Part shown: piece after piece, positions 9,025-17,994 of the stretch
Layout: each line of letters opens with the position of its first letter
Numbering within the stretch: position 1 is the stretch's first letter
Position numbers and translations under genes: made by a program
The notes under the pieces: generated by a model
Seen by the model: only the letters and a program-made list of their open reading frames with translations
Databases searched by the model: none
Told to the model about the DNA's origin: nothing
Source of the DNA: Ignavibacteriaceae bacterium
GTDB lineage: Bacteria > Bacteroidota > Ignavibacteria > Ignavibacteriales > Ignavibacteriaceae
Direction of reading: 5' to 3'
Length of the DNA: 38,477 nucleotides
NCBI GenBank assembly: GCA_023231105.1
Contig: JALNWB010000019.1
Location: 1-38,477, forward strand

Positions 9025-10005
9025 ATGATTGATTTCTTCGACAGATTATTCACTAAAATTGAAAACAGAAACAAATTTTTAAGTAAACTAAAATTTTATG
9101 CGGCTCTGCGCTTTGGAATTAAAAGTTCGCTGAATATAATTGCTCCAATTTACTTTTTTTTGACCAAGGATAAAATAGAACACTTGTTAGTTGTTAGTAA
9201 TGGTTATAAGAATAATTCTCCAGAAGTAATCGTTTCTTTAACATCATTCCCAGCACGAATTAAGAGAGTTTGGCTGGTAATTGAAACGATATTGAGGCAA
9301 ACTCAGAAACCGGATAAAATTATTCTTTGGCTCTCTGTTGATCAATTTCCATCTGTATATGATCTCCCTTCCAAATTATTGAATCAGATGAAAAGAGGGT
9401 TAGATATTCGTTTGGTTGATGGCGATATTAAATCTCATAAAAAATATTATTATGCGTTGAAGGAATTTCCTGAAGATTATATACTCCTAATTGATGATGA
9501 TATTTTCTATCGTTCAACAATGATAGAGGATTTGTTTCGTTATGCACAATCGTATCCATCTGCTGTTATAGCACAATACTGCAGTCAGATAAAGTGGGTT
9601 CATAATAAATTGGCACCCTATAGTACCTGGCCAAATATAATAAAAGAAGAAGTTAAAAATTCGAATTTGTTTTTTGGTTCTGGTGGCGGGACACTTTTCC
9701 CCCCAAAATCTCTGCATGCAGATGTTTTAAATGAAGAGCGTTTCATGCTGCTCACGCCAACCGCAGATGATATATGGCTCAATACGATGTGCAGGTTAAA
9801 TGGAACTAAAGTTATTAAAACCAGCTACTTTTCACATTATTTAACTATTATACACTTTGGCTCCGATAGTCTAGATTCTATTAACAATGGGAATGAAAAG
9901 AATGAATCGCAGTTAGCTTCTATAAGAAACTATTATAGAAGCTATTTTAAGACAGATCCATTCTTTCAAGATTTCTTATCTTCAAATGAAGGTGGTATAG
10001 CTTAA
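9025..10005 (+). CDS. Glycosyltransferase (GT-A type)
   Basis: The product begins MIDFFDRLF and has a GT-A-like core. PEVIVSLTSFPARIKRVWLVIETILRQTQKPDKIILWL is the nucleotide-binding start, DYILLIDDDIFY carries a DxD-type metal site, and TADDIWLNTMC fits the acceptor-side acidic motif of these proteins. I chose the ATG at 9025 over a GTG at 9007 because AGAGG lies five bases upstream of it. About 100 bases separate it from the Wzy gene. It is likely to transfer a sugar to the growing repeat unit; specificity is unknown. Confidence 0.78.
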   Translation: MIDFFDRLFTKIENRNKFLSKLKFYAALRFGIKSSLNIIAPIYFFLTKDKIEHLLVVSNGYKNNSPEVIVSLTSFPARIKRVWLVIETILRQTQKPDKIILWLSVDQFPSVYDLPSKLLNQMKRGLDIRLVDGDIKSHKKYYYALKEFPEDYILLIDDDIFYRSTMIEDLFRYAQSYPSAVIAQYCSQIKWVHNKLAPYSTWPNIIKEEVKNSNLFFGSGGGTLFPPKSLHADVLNEERFMLLTPTADDIWLNTMCRLNGTKVIKTSYFSHYLTIIHFGSDSLDSINNGNEKNESQLASIRNYYRSYFKTDPFFQDFLSSNEGGIA

Positions 10006-10309
10006 GAGAGTATTCCCTTAATTCTTAAAAGCAGCTCAGGGTTCAACTATACAAGAACTGAAATAAATTGCCTCTGGTTTTTTTGACTAACAAATATTAA
10101 AATATGAAACATCCATAATTGAAAAACACACAAAGGAATGATTATATTCGCGGGATAAAGCCAACAACAAAAGAGCGATTAAAATCATGGAAAAACAAGA
10201 ATGAATAATCTTTGAGCATATAGATGAATTTTAACTTCTTGGCGTTTTACCGCACTTTGAACTCATAACTTTATGGAAATTATAAACACATGTTGGAAAA
10301 TATAAACAG
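10006..10309 (+). other. Non-coding stretch, possible gene debris
   Basis: This 304-base stretch has no convincing gene. One short frame around 10135-10205 reads NDYIRGIKPTTKERL and on to a stop, which looks protein-like but is too short to assign. It may be the tail of a lost gene. I saw no hairpin terminator or clear promoter. Confidence 0.4.
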
Positions 10310-11422
10310 ATGAAAGTTGATTTAATAGTGGGCGCACGGCCAAACTTCATGAAAATAGCAGCCGTAATTGATGCTATTCATAAAGCCCAAAAAGAAGGTA
10401 AAGATATTAATTACCGACTAGTTCATACTGGCCAACATTATAACATGAATATGAGCGGCAACTTTTTTAAAGAACTGAACATACCTGAACCAGATATTAA
10501 TCTTGAGGCTAATGGGGATACTCAGGCTGAACAAACTTCCTCTATTATGATAGGCTATGAGAAATTATTAATGAAAGGAAAGCCCGATCTATGTATAGTA
10601 GTTGGTGATGTAACGTCCTCAATGGCGTGCTCAATCAGTGCTCAAAAGTTACATGTAAAAGTAGCACACATAGAGGCGGGGATACGCTCGAACGATTGGA
10701 CTATGCCAGAGGAAATCAATCGCATCGTTACTGATAGTATTACTAATTATTTTTTCACCACTTCGGAGTTTGCCAATAATAATCTACGTACAACTGGGAT
10801 TTCTGATGAACGGATATTTTGGGTAGGAAACACAATGATTGATACTTTAATGAAGCATCGGCATCGTTTCGTTAAACCTAACTTTTGGGATACAATAGGT
10901 CTTGTAGACGGAAAATACATAGTGATGACTTTACATCGCCCAGCCAATGTTGATGAGGAAAGTAATTTGTAATTATTATTGGATGAAATCTTTATTCATA
11001 TAAATAACATACCAGTAATCTTCCCTGTGCATCCACGTACAGCGAAAGTCTTAAAAAAAATAGACAAATCATATCATCATCTTCATTTGATAGAACCGCT
11101 TGGATATCTTGAGTTTAATTTCCTTGTTGAACACTGCATGGCAGTTATCACTGATTCAGGGGGTATTACTGAAGAAACAGCTGTCATGGGGATTCCGTGT
11201 ATGACCTTACGTGATAATACAGAACGTCCAGAAACGATCTCAATGGGAACAAATGAACTTGTAGAAACTAATCCGAAAGCAATTGGCCCATATTTTGAGA
11301 AGCTAATAGCAGGGAAATGGAAAAAGGGGATTATACCTGAATTTTGGGATGGGAAAGCAGCTGAGAGAATCATAGATAAAATAGTAAAAATGGGAAATGT
11401 AATAAATAAAGATGAATTATAA
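10310..11422 (+). pseudogene. wecB: UDP-GlcNAc 2-epimerase (non-hydrolysing), split by an in-frame TAA
   Basis: WecB-type enzymes interconvert UDP-GlcNAc and UDP-ManNAc. The first 220 codons contain VGARPNFMKIA, HTGQHYN, VVGDVTSSMA, HIEAGIRSND with PEEINR, and MTLHRPANVDEE. A TAA at 10970-10972 then stops the frame. The next codons, in the same frame, continue with LLLDEIF, FPVHPRTAKVL, DSGGITEETAVMG and RPETISMGTNELV to a stop at 11422, exactly the remaining family sequence. Total length with the stop read through is about 370 residues, the family norm. One substitution (for example AAA to TAA in NLK) would explain it. A GT4 gene overlaps the end. Pseudogene, assembly error or readthrough cannot be separated by sequence alone. 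Confidence 0.85.
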
Positions 11423-12491
11423 TAAAAAAGTATTATTATTACAAGCAACAATCTCATTATATAATGTTCCTGTATATAACATTATTGCAAAAAACGTAGA
11501 ATTAACTGTTGCGTTTACAACTAATAATGAATGTAAGGAGGCTGTGTCATTTAAAATAATAAAATTAAAATACAAGAAAATTTTAGGATTATTCATTATT
11601 TATGGGGATTTTTATAAGTTTTGTTCGCAATATGACGTTGTAATTTTTATGCCTGACCTACATTACCTCTCATATTGTTCTCTCCCTTTCACACGTAGAA
11701 AATATAAAGTTATAGCTTGGACAATAGGGATTAGAGCATCATATACAAGACGTTATAATGTGAATCGCAAAAAAGACTTAGTTGATAAACTCTATGGGAA
11801 GATTTTGAATAAATCAGATGCAATTATATTTTATATGAAAACACCTATTGAATACTGGGGGAATAGTATAAATAGAGATAAAGTTTTTATTGCACATAAT
11901 ACCGTAGAAGTCTTGCCAATTAAAATTGATAAGGATCAAGAAAAAAATACCATTTTATTTGTAGGTACTCTTTACAAAGAGAAAAAAATATATGAATTGA
12001 TTAATGCATTTATTGAAGCTAAATCAAACTGTAATACAGACAAGTTCCTTTCGATGGATATTATTGGGAAAGGCGAGGAATATGCTAATATTAAAAAAAT
12101 CATTCAACAAAGAGGTCTGTCTGATTCGATTTTTTTACGTGGACCAATATATGATGAGGATGAGTTATCTAAGTATTTTTCAAGATCACTACTTTGTATA
12201 TCTCCAGACCAAGCCGGACTTTCTGTATTAAAGAGTATGGGTTACGGAGTTCCTTATGTGTCAAAAACAAACGCATTTACTGGAGGAGAACGATTTAATA
12301 TTATTGACAAGGAGAATGGCTTATTGTATAACACTCATGAAGAATTGGTGTTTATCATTCAAGATGCATATAAGAATCCAGAAAAATATATTGCCTTGGG
12401 GATTAATGCAAGCGAATATTACAATTCCAATACAACAATAAAACACATGGCTAATGGATTCATTGATGCCATTAATTATGTATTAACCTAA
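11412..12491 (+). CDS. Family 4 glycosyltransferase
   Basis: This 359-residue GT-B enzyme has the second-domain start NTILFVGTLYKEKKIYELINAF, then DIIGKGEEYANIKKII, FLRGPIYDEDELSKYF, and CISPDQAGLSVLKSMGYGVPYV in place of the more usual P-x-E-x-x-G donor site, followed by ENGLLY. The N-terminal half contains HYLSYCSLPFTRRKYKVIAW. No signal peptide is seen. It overlaps the damaged wecB by 11 bases, so it could be read from the same transcript despite the stop upstream. It should add one sugar to the lipid-linked repeat unit. Confidence 0.85.
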   Translation: MNYNKKVLLLQATISLYNVPVYNIIAKNVELTVAFTTNNECKEAVSFKIIKLKYKKILGLFIIYGDFYKFCSQYDVVIFMPDLHYLSYCSLPFTRRKYKVIAWTIGIRASYTRRYNVNRKKDLVDKLYGKILNKSDAIIFYMKTPIEYWGNSINRDKVFIAHNTVEVLPIKIDKDQEKNTILFVGTLYKEKKIYELINAFIEAKSNCNTDKFLSMDIIGKGEEYANIKKIIQQRGLSDSIFLRGPIYDEDELSKYFSRSLLCISPDQAGLSVLKSMGYGVPYVSKTNAFTGGERFNIIDKENGLLYNTHEELVFIIQDAYKNPEKYIALGINASEYYNSNTTIKHMANGFIDAINYVLT

Positions 12492-12529
12492 TCCTAGCAC
12501 TATAAAATTCAAACAAATATTTTACAAAA

Positions 12530-12904
12530 ATGGCACAAATCATTGATCTAACAACTTTTACTGATGCAAGAGGAAATCTTACTGTTATAGAAAAAGTGCT
12601 ACCCTTTGAAATAAAAAGAGTTTTCTACATATATGGAGTTGATGATTCCATACGTGGGCATCATAGACATAAAAAAAATATTCAGGCGGCAATAGCTCTT
12701 CAAGGAGAGTGTAAAATAACGAGCCAAAGTGGGAAAGCACTACCTATTGATGAGTTTATGTTGAATTCCCCATCCAAATGCCTTATTATAAATCCTGAAG
12801 ATTATCATTGGATGGACTTATTCTCTAAAGATTGTATTCTAATGGTTTTTTCTTCTGAATATTTCAATCATGATGATTATATTTATGAGCCGTACAAACA
12901 ATAA
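12530..12904 (+). CDS. fdtA: FdtA/QdtA-type dTDP-sugar 3,4-ketoisomerase (cupin)
   Basis: This 124-residue single-cupin protein has the WxcM/FdtA pattern: FTDARGNLTVIE at the start, RVFYIYGVDDSIRGHHRHKKNIQAAIAL with the His-rich active-site strand, and PEDYHWMDLFSKDCILMVFSSEYF at the end. FdtA isomerises dTDP-4-keto-6-deoxyglucose to the 3-keto form for amination by FdtB. The next gene is an FdtB-like aminotransferase, matching the standard fdtA-fdtB order, but that gene is broken. So this intact enzyme may now have no partner here. Whether the isomer is the Fuc3N or the Qui3N type cannot be told. No rmlA/rmlB is in the window. Confidence 0.88.
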   Translation: MAQIIDLTTFTDARGNLTVIEKVLPFEIKRVFYIYGVDDSIRGHHRHKKNIQAAIALQGECKITSQSGKALPIDEFMLNSPSKCLIINPEDYHWMDLFSKDCILMVFSSEYFNHDDYIYEPYKQ

Positions 12905-12910
12905 TTATAT

Positions 12911-13992
12911 ATGATTGAATATGAAAATTTAGCAAAAGTAAACAAGCCTTTCTTTAAGGCTTTTGAAAAGTCAGTTAAAAGAACACTTTTCTCAGGCTAG
13001 TATATTTTAGGAAACAATGTATCAAATTTTGAAAGTGAATTTGCTGACTATACAGGTTTAAAATATTGCATTGGAGTTGCATCCGGGCTTGATGCACTGA
13101 GCCTCGCTCTTCGTTGTTTTGAATTTCCAATCGGATCTGAGGTAATTGTCCCTTCAAATACCTATATTGCTACTATTTTATCAATTGTGCAAAATGGATT
13201 AAAGCCAATTTTGGTTGAGCCATACCTTAACACATATAATATTGACCCAAGCAAAATAGAAGAAAAAATTACAAGCCATACATGTGCGCTTATGGTAGTA
13301 CACTTATATGGCAAAATTTGTGACATGGATCCGATACTTACCATTTCTGAAAAATATAATATACGAATAATTGAAGATTGTGCGCAATCTCATGGTGCCA
13401 GGTACAAAGGAAAGTTCGCTGGGTCTTTTGGGGATTTTTGGGCGTATAGTTTTTATCCCACCAAAAATCTTGGGGCATTAGGGGATGCAGGGGCTATTGT
13501 TACTAATTATATTGCGATGTCTGAAAAACTTAAGGCTCTGCGAAACTATGGCTCTAAAGTCAAGTATAAGAATGATTATATTGGTTTTAATTCAAGGCTT
13601 AATGAAATACAGGCTGGGTTTTTGTCTATAAAATTAGCGTTGTTAGATAAAATAAATAAACACAAACGCAAATTAACAAAACTATACATTGAAAATCTGA
13701 AAAGTGATTTTATTTTTCCTGTTGTTGATGAAGATTATTTTGATGTTTACCATATATTTATATTCGACATCCAAGACACGATGAACTAAAAAAATATCTA
13801 TTAGAAAATGGGATTAAAACTGAAATACATTATCCAATTCCTCCTAACAAACAAATGTGCATGAAAGATATAATTGAGGGACAATATCCAATATCCGAAG
13901 AAATACATGCTACTACTTTGAGTCTTCCAATTTCGTATGGAAACACTGAAGATGAAATTTACAAAGTTTGTAAAATCATGAATAAATTTTAA
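12911..13992 (+). pseudogene. fdtB: FdtB-like sugar aminotransferase, nonsense plus frameshift
   Basis: This is a DegT-family aminotransferase acting after FdtA. Translation from ATG 12911 gives MIEYENLAKVNKPFF and TLFSG, then TAG at 12998-13000 where the family has Trp (SGWYILG), then YILGNNVSNFE and the rest of the enzyme. The centre is normal: PSNTYIATILSI, IIEDCAQSHGARY, and SFYPTKNLGALGDAG with the PLP lysine. Near 13757-13764 the frame shifts. The first frame ends at 13789, while the other frame resumes with IRHPRHDELKKYLLENGI and HYPIPPNKQ and runs to the true stop at 13992. A one-base loss fits. Two independent lesions make this a real pseudogene rather than a single sequencing error. 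It begins six bases after fdtA. Confidence 0.9.
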
Positions 13993-14015
13993 ATAAAAAA
14001 CTATTGAACAATATT

Positions 14016-14996
14016 ATGTTGAATAATTCTAACATTAAATACATTTGTACATATTTTGATTCAAATTTCTTAACAAGAGGTTTGGTTTTATATGAGTCAA
14101 TTAAAAAAAACACGAAAGAATTTGTATTCTATGTATTAGCATTAGATCAAGCAACTTTTGATTATCTGCAGGCGTTAAGAGATGAAAAAATAATTCCGAT
14201 ATCTATTAGGGAATACAATATTTTTTTCAATATAGATATCCAGAAGTTTAAGAACAAAAAACAATTTTATTTCTCTTTAACCCCTAAATTATGTATCTAT
14301 ATACTAAAAAATTATCCTCAGATTGATATTTTGTTATACCTCGATGCTGATGTTTATATTTTTAATTCCTTAGATATCCTGTATGGCGAGATAGGTTCAG
14401 CCGCTATCACAATGTGTCCTCATAGAATAAATCCCATTATTAAGTTTTTTTCCAATCATTATGGGTCTTACAATGTGGGTGTCAATTCTTTTCGAAATAA
14501 TGAGGAAGGATTAAATTGCCTAAATGAATGGAAAAATGAAATAGACTCTTGGTATCCGAGAAAGCCAGGTTATCCTTTATCTTTTTTATCAGATCAAATA
14601 TTTTTAGATACATGGGCGGATAAATTTCCAAATCATAAAATTATTAATCACATTGGAATAAATGCGGCCCCTTGGAATTGTATAAATTCTAGATTTAGAA
14701 AAAAGGATGGCATCTATTACGTAAATAATAAACCTTTAGTAATTTATCATTTTTCTTCTTTAAGAAAAATTGAAAAAAATGTATGGGATGGAAATACCGA
14801 TCAAACAATAATTAACATTAAAGGAACCCTATTGGAAATTTACATGGATTATATTAAAAAAATTGACAGTTCAAATATCGTAACCAATAAGACTGTAAAA
14901 CTTAACGTTAAAGGGAGTAATTTAAAAAAAATCATTTATAGACTATTAAAATTATTTACTAATGATAAAATTGTAATTCCCCCTATTAAAATTTAA
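14016..14996 (+). CDS. Glycosyltransferase, GT8-like
   Basis: This product of about 326 residues starts with strand-like YICTYFDSNFLTRGLVLYESI and has LLYLDADVYIFNSLDIL, with a DAD metal site typical of GT8-like enzymes. GSYNVGVNSFRNNEEGLNCL and LSDQIFLDTWADKFP follow, both recognisable in this family. ATG 14016 is chosen; a TTG at 14004 would add four residues. The last 60 residues are basic and may touch the membrane. It lies between the broken fdtB and the fnl cassette and probably uses a nucleotide sugar to extend the repeat unit. Confidence 0.75.
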   Translation: MLNNSNIKYICTYFDSNFLTRGLVLYESIKKNTKEFVFYVLALDQATFDYLQALRDEKIIPISIREYNIFFNIDIQKFKNKKQFYFSLTPKLCIYILKNYPQIDILLYLDADVYIFNSLDILYGEIGSAAITMCPHRINPIIKFFSNHYGSYNVGVNSFRNNEEGLNCLNEWKNEIDSWYPRKPGYPLSFLSDQIFLDTWADKFPNHKIINHIGINAAPWNCINSRFRKKDGIYYVNNKPLVIYHFSSLRKIEKNVWDGNTDQTIINIKGTLLEIYMDYIKKIDSSNIVTNKTVKLNVKGSNLKKIIYRLLKLFTNDKIVIPPIKI

Positions 14997-15010
14997 AATT
15001 GAAAGTTATT

Positions 15011-16027
15011 ATGTTCAAAAACAAAACCCTTCTTATTACCGGTGGTACCGGTTCTTTCGGTAATGCTGTACTCAGGAGATTTTTAAATACCAATATTAAA
15101 GAAATTAGGATATTTAGCCGGGATGAAAAAAAACAGGATGATATGCGGCAACTTTACAACAATGATAAAATAAAATACTATATAGGCGATACACGCGATA
15201 AACGTAGTGTCGATATGGCGATACGGGATGTGGACTATGTATTTCAGGCCGCTGCACTGAAACAGGTTCCTTCCTGTGAGTTTTTCCCAATGGAAGCGGT
15301 TCGCACTAATGTCATTGGTTGTGAAAATGTATTGGACAGTGCACTTGAAAATGGTGTAAAGAACGTAATAGTTTTGAGTACTGATAAGGCAGTCTATCCA
15401 ATAAATGCCATGGGGATGAGTAAAGCTCTTAGTGAGAAAGTTATGGTTGCCAAAAGCCGTCACCTCAACGGGAGTGGGACTACTTTTTGTGGGACCCGAT
15501 ATGGTAACGTAATGGCTTCACGCGGTTCTGTAATCCCTTTATTCATAGAACAAATCAAAAAAGGGGAACCACTCTCTATTACTGATCCTAATATGACACG
15601 TTTCATGATGACGTTAGAAGATGCTGTAGATTTGGCCATTTACGGTTTCACTAATGGGAAAAATGGGGACATATTTGTTCAAAAGGCTCCAGCTACTACA
15701 ATCCTTGATCTGGTTACTGCAGTTAAAGAATTGTACAACAGTAGTAACGATATTCGCATTATCGGGACAAGGCATGGGGAAAAACTTTATGAGACTTTAG
15801 TAAATCGTGAAGAAATGGCTAAAGCTTATGATATGGGCGATTATTTTCGTATCCCGGCCGATAACCGCGACTTAAACTATGGTAAATACTTTACTGAAGG
15901 GGAATCAAAAGTGTCAGAAATAGAAGATTATACCTCCCATAACACCACCCGTTTAGATGTTGAAGGGACTAAAAAGCTGTTGCTTAGATTAGAGATGATA
16001 CGGATAGATTTAGATATTAATAAGTAG
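15011..16027 (+). CDS. fnlA: UDP-GlcNAc 4,6-dehydratase/5-epimerase (FnlA/CapE)
   Basis: This is the first enzyme of UDP-L-FucNAc synthesis. It has TGGTGSFG near the N-terminus for NADP binding, AAALKQVPSCEFFPMEA, and VLSTDKAVYPINAMGMSKALSEKVM, the catalytic block of the FlaA1/CapE group. NVMASRGSVIPLF and MTRFMMTLEDAVDLA are also family hallmarks. No membrane anchor is present, so this is the short cytoplasmic form. ATG 15011 is chosen because the Rossmann strand starts right after it; a TTG at 14999 is also open. The next genes are the rest of the FucNAc pathway. Confidence 0.95.
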   Translation: MFKNKTLLITGGTGSFGNAVLRRFLNTNIKEIRIFSRDEKKQDDMRQLYNNDKIKYYIGDTRDKRSVDMAIRDVDYVFQAAALKQVPSCEFFPMEAVRTNVIGCENVLDSALENGVKNVIVLSTDKAVYPINAMGMSKALSEKVMVAKSRHLNGSGTTFCGTRYGNVMASRGSVIPLFIEQIKKGEPLSITDPNMTRFMMTLEDAVDLAIYGFTNGKNGDIFVQKAPATTILDLVTAVKELYNSSNDIRIIGTRHGEKLYETLVNREEMAKAYDMGDYFRIPADNRDLNYGKYFTEGESKVSEIEDYTSHNTTRLDVEGTKKLLLRLEMIRIDLDINK

Positions 16028-16075
16028 AATAAGGATTATTCGGATTATTATGGATTCACTATGTGAATTCTTTCG

Positions 16076-16096
16076 ACCCGTGCCATCAGAGTTCGG
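16076..16096 (+). repeat. Short intergenic repeat, copy 1 (before cupin gene)
   Basis: The bases just before the cupin start, CCCGTGCCATCAGAGTTCGG, resemble the two better copies at 16705-16732 and 17920-17960 (pattern ...TCATC-GTGTTCA). This copy is the most diverged. All three sit directly upstream of genes of the FucNAc cassette. Confidence 0.4.
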
Positions 16097-16519
16097 ATGG
16101 AAAGACTTATGCTAATTGAAGGAAATTTTTTTACAGATAATCGAGGGACTGTCCACTTTGTAAACGATTTTCATTTCGAAGGAATAAAGCGTTTTTATAC
16201 TTTCTCACATCCAGATGTATCGGTAATCAGAGCCTGGCAGGGGCATAAGATTGAATTAAAACATTTCTATGTTACTAAAGGAAAGTTTTTAATTTGCTGG
16301 ATGGAAATTGACAATTGGGATAATCCGGGTAGGGATTTAAAAGTTAATAGACAGATTCTCAGCGAAGACGACCCTCAAGTATTGGTTATTCAACCTGGAC
16401 ATGCAAACGGTTTCAAAGCCCTTGAGCCTGATTCACAATTGATCGTTTTTTCTAACCTCTCATTGGAAGAAGCAAAAGTTGATGATTATAGGTTTGACAG
16501 TAATTTTTGGGCAATATGA
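16097..16519 (+). CDS. Cupin-fold sugar-epimerase-like protein
   Basis: This 140-residue cupin protein resembles RmlC/WxcM-like sugar isomerases. It reads FFTDNRGTVHFVNDFHFEGI, SVIRAWQGHKIELKHFYVTKGKFLICW, and VIQPGHANGFKALEPDSQLIVFS, with histidines at the positions cupins use for the active site. It is placed between fnlA and fnlB, where classical FucNAc operons have no gene, although FnlB itself ends in a cupin. It may act on the keto intermediate or be an accessory factor. ATG 16109 is an alternative start. Function is inferred only from fold and neighbours. Confidence 0.75.
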   Translation: MERLMLIEGNFFTDNRGTVHFVNDFHFEGIKRFYTFSHPDVSVIRAWQGHKIELKHFYVTKGKFLICWMEIDNWDNPGRDLKVNRQILSEDDPQVLVIQPGHANGFKALEPDSQLIVFSNLSLEEAKVDDYRFDSNFWAI

Positions 16520-16704
16520 AATGGAATACGGATCGAACAGATGCCCTATAGTATTGTGATGTAAGTTTTTGTTTTTTATTTCAAGCATGCCCGACTCCGG
16601 CGTGGCCTGCCCGCTACCGGTGGAATATTTTTTATGTTTTTTACTTTTAACCATGGCAAGCCTTGGCATGCTTTATACTTGCAGCTTGCTGCACTATGAT
16701 TAGC

Positions 16705-16732
16705 TTTGTAAATTTGTCTCATCAGTGTTCAA
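16705..16732 (+). repeat. Short intergenic repeat, copy 2 (before fnlB)
   Basis: TTTGTAAATTTGTCTCATCA followed by GTGTTCAA lies 12 bases before the fnlB start. It matches the element before fnlC (GTGTAAATCTGTTTAATCAG...GTGTTCA). The rest of the 225-base gap carries a GC-rich patch at about 16585-16625 and the inverted repeat TGCAGC-TT-GCTGCA near 16682. Confidence 0.5.
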
Positions 16733-16744
16733 AAGATTAATATT

Positions 16745-17887
16745 ATGTTTAGAATAGGAATCACCGGTCAGCCTGGATTTATAGGTACACACTTCTACAA
16801 CACTCTAGGGCTGTACCCTGAAAAATATACGCGCATCCCTTTTGAAGATGCTTTTTTCCAAGACACGAAGAAACTTGAAGAATGGGTTTCCCAATGTGAT
16901 GTAATCGTTCATCTGGCCGCTCTTAACCGTCACAATGATCCACAAGTTATCTACAAAACTAATATCGGTTTGGTTAAGCAATTAATAGCAGCGTTAGAAA
17001 AAACGAATTCTACTCCATACATTCTTTTTTCATCTTCTACGCAGGAAGAACGGGATAACCTGTACGGCAAATCAAAACGAGAAGGACGTGAGATGCTTGA
17101 GAAATGGGCAACTCGTAACAATGCCAATTTCACTGGACTAGTGATACCAAATGTTTTTGGTCCCTTTGGCAATCCATATTATAATTCTGTTATCGCTACT
17201 TTTTGTCATCAGCTAATCCATAATGAAACGCCAAAAATTGAAGTGGATGGCGAAATAAAACTCATTTATGTTTCTGAGTTGGTAAACCATATTATTGCTA
17301 GAATTGAAACTCACTGTGATTCTTCATCCGACACTAGGATACAGTGTGAAATGTTTTCTGTTCCTCACACATCAGAAATAAAAGTATCCACGTTACTTCA
17401 CAAATTAATGATATATAAGGAAAATTATTTCGAGAAAGGTGAGATCCCAACTATTGATAATTCATTTGACCGGAATCTATTTAACACTTTTCTAACTTAT
17501 ATTGATCACTCGACATTTTTCCCCTTTAAATTGAAATTAAATTCCGATCAGCGCGGAAGTTTTGTTGAAACGGTGAAACTTAACAGCGGCGGTCAAGTTT
17601 CATTTTCAATCACCGTTCCTGACATTACTCGCGGGAACCATTTTCATACTCGGAAAGCTGAGCGCTTTGCCGTAATAAATGGGAAAGCTTTGATAGAATT
17701 GAGGCGAATCGGTACTGATAAAGTATTATCCTTTGAACTCGATGGCGATTCGCCTTCTTTTGTTGATATGCCTATCTGGTACACTCACAATATAAAAAAT
17801 ATAGGGAACGAAGAACTATACACGATTTTCTGGATCAATGAACATTTTGACTCTAACGATCCGGATACATTTTTTGAGAAAGTATAA
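16745..17887 (+). CDS. fnlB: UDP-2-acetamido-2,6-dideoxy-hexulose reductase/epimerase (FnlB/CapF)
   Basis: This bifunctional enzyme of UDP-L-FucNAc synthesis has 380 residues. Residues 1 to about 245 form an SDR domain (GITGQPGFIGTHF at 4-16; HLAALNRHND; LYGKSKREGREML with YxxxK; NVFGPFGNPYYNS). Residues from about 258 form a cupin domain (DQRGSFVETVKL, TRGNHFHTRKAERFAV, DMPIWYTHNIKNIG) that does the 3-epimerisation. Order and length match CapF. The short-repeat spacer precedes it and another follows it, so it may be less tightly coupled than the upstream sugar genes. Confidence 0.95.
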   Translation: MFRIGITGQPGFIGTHFYNTLGLYPEKYTRIPFEDAFFQDTKKLEEWVSQCDVIVHLAALNRHNDPQVIYKTNIGLVKQLIAALEKTNSTPYILFSSSTQEERDNLYGKSKREGREMLEKWATRNNANFTGLVIPNVFGPFGNPYYNSVIATFCHQLIHNETPKIEVDGEIKLIYVSELVNHIIARIETHCDSSSDTRIQCEMFSVPHTSEIKVSTLLHKLMIYKENYFEKGEIPTIDNSFDRNLFNTFLTYIDHSTFFPFKLKLNSDQRGSFVETVKLNSGGQVSFSITVPDITRGNHFHTRKAERFAVINGKALIELRRIGTDKVLSFELDGDSPSFVDMPIWYTHNIKNIGNEELYTIFWINEHFDSNDPDTFFEKV

Positions 17888-17919
17888 ATTAGAACGAATA
17901 TAAGACAGCCAATTACCAG

Positions 17920-17960
17920 TGATCTGTGTAAATCTGTTTAATCAGCGTCATCCGTGTTCA
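17920..17960 (+). repeat. Short intergenic repeat, copy 3 (before fnlC)
   Basis: The element contains ATCTGTGTAAATCTG, then TTTAATCAGCG, then TCATCCGTGTTCA, and is internally repetitive (TCTGTGTAA/TCTGTTTAA). It is the fullest copy of the family also seen before fnlB and, in diverged form, before the cupin gene. Similar runs are known from intergenic DNA of Bacteroidota genomes; its function is unknown. Confidence 0.55.
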
Positions 17961-17994
17961 ATAAATTTGCAATCAATATCTTCAAAGCATTAAC

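Noticed and set aside
10970..10972. Programmed stop-codon read-through or selenocysteine-like recoding in wecB
   Set aside because: The codon is TAA, no special RNA structure is evident, and other nearby genes show plain decay; kept only as a remote alternative.
12004..12441. Two short plus-strand frames inside the GT4 gene
   Set aside because: They overlap conserved GT4 motifs in another frame and show no family likeness.
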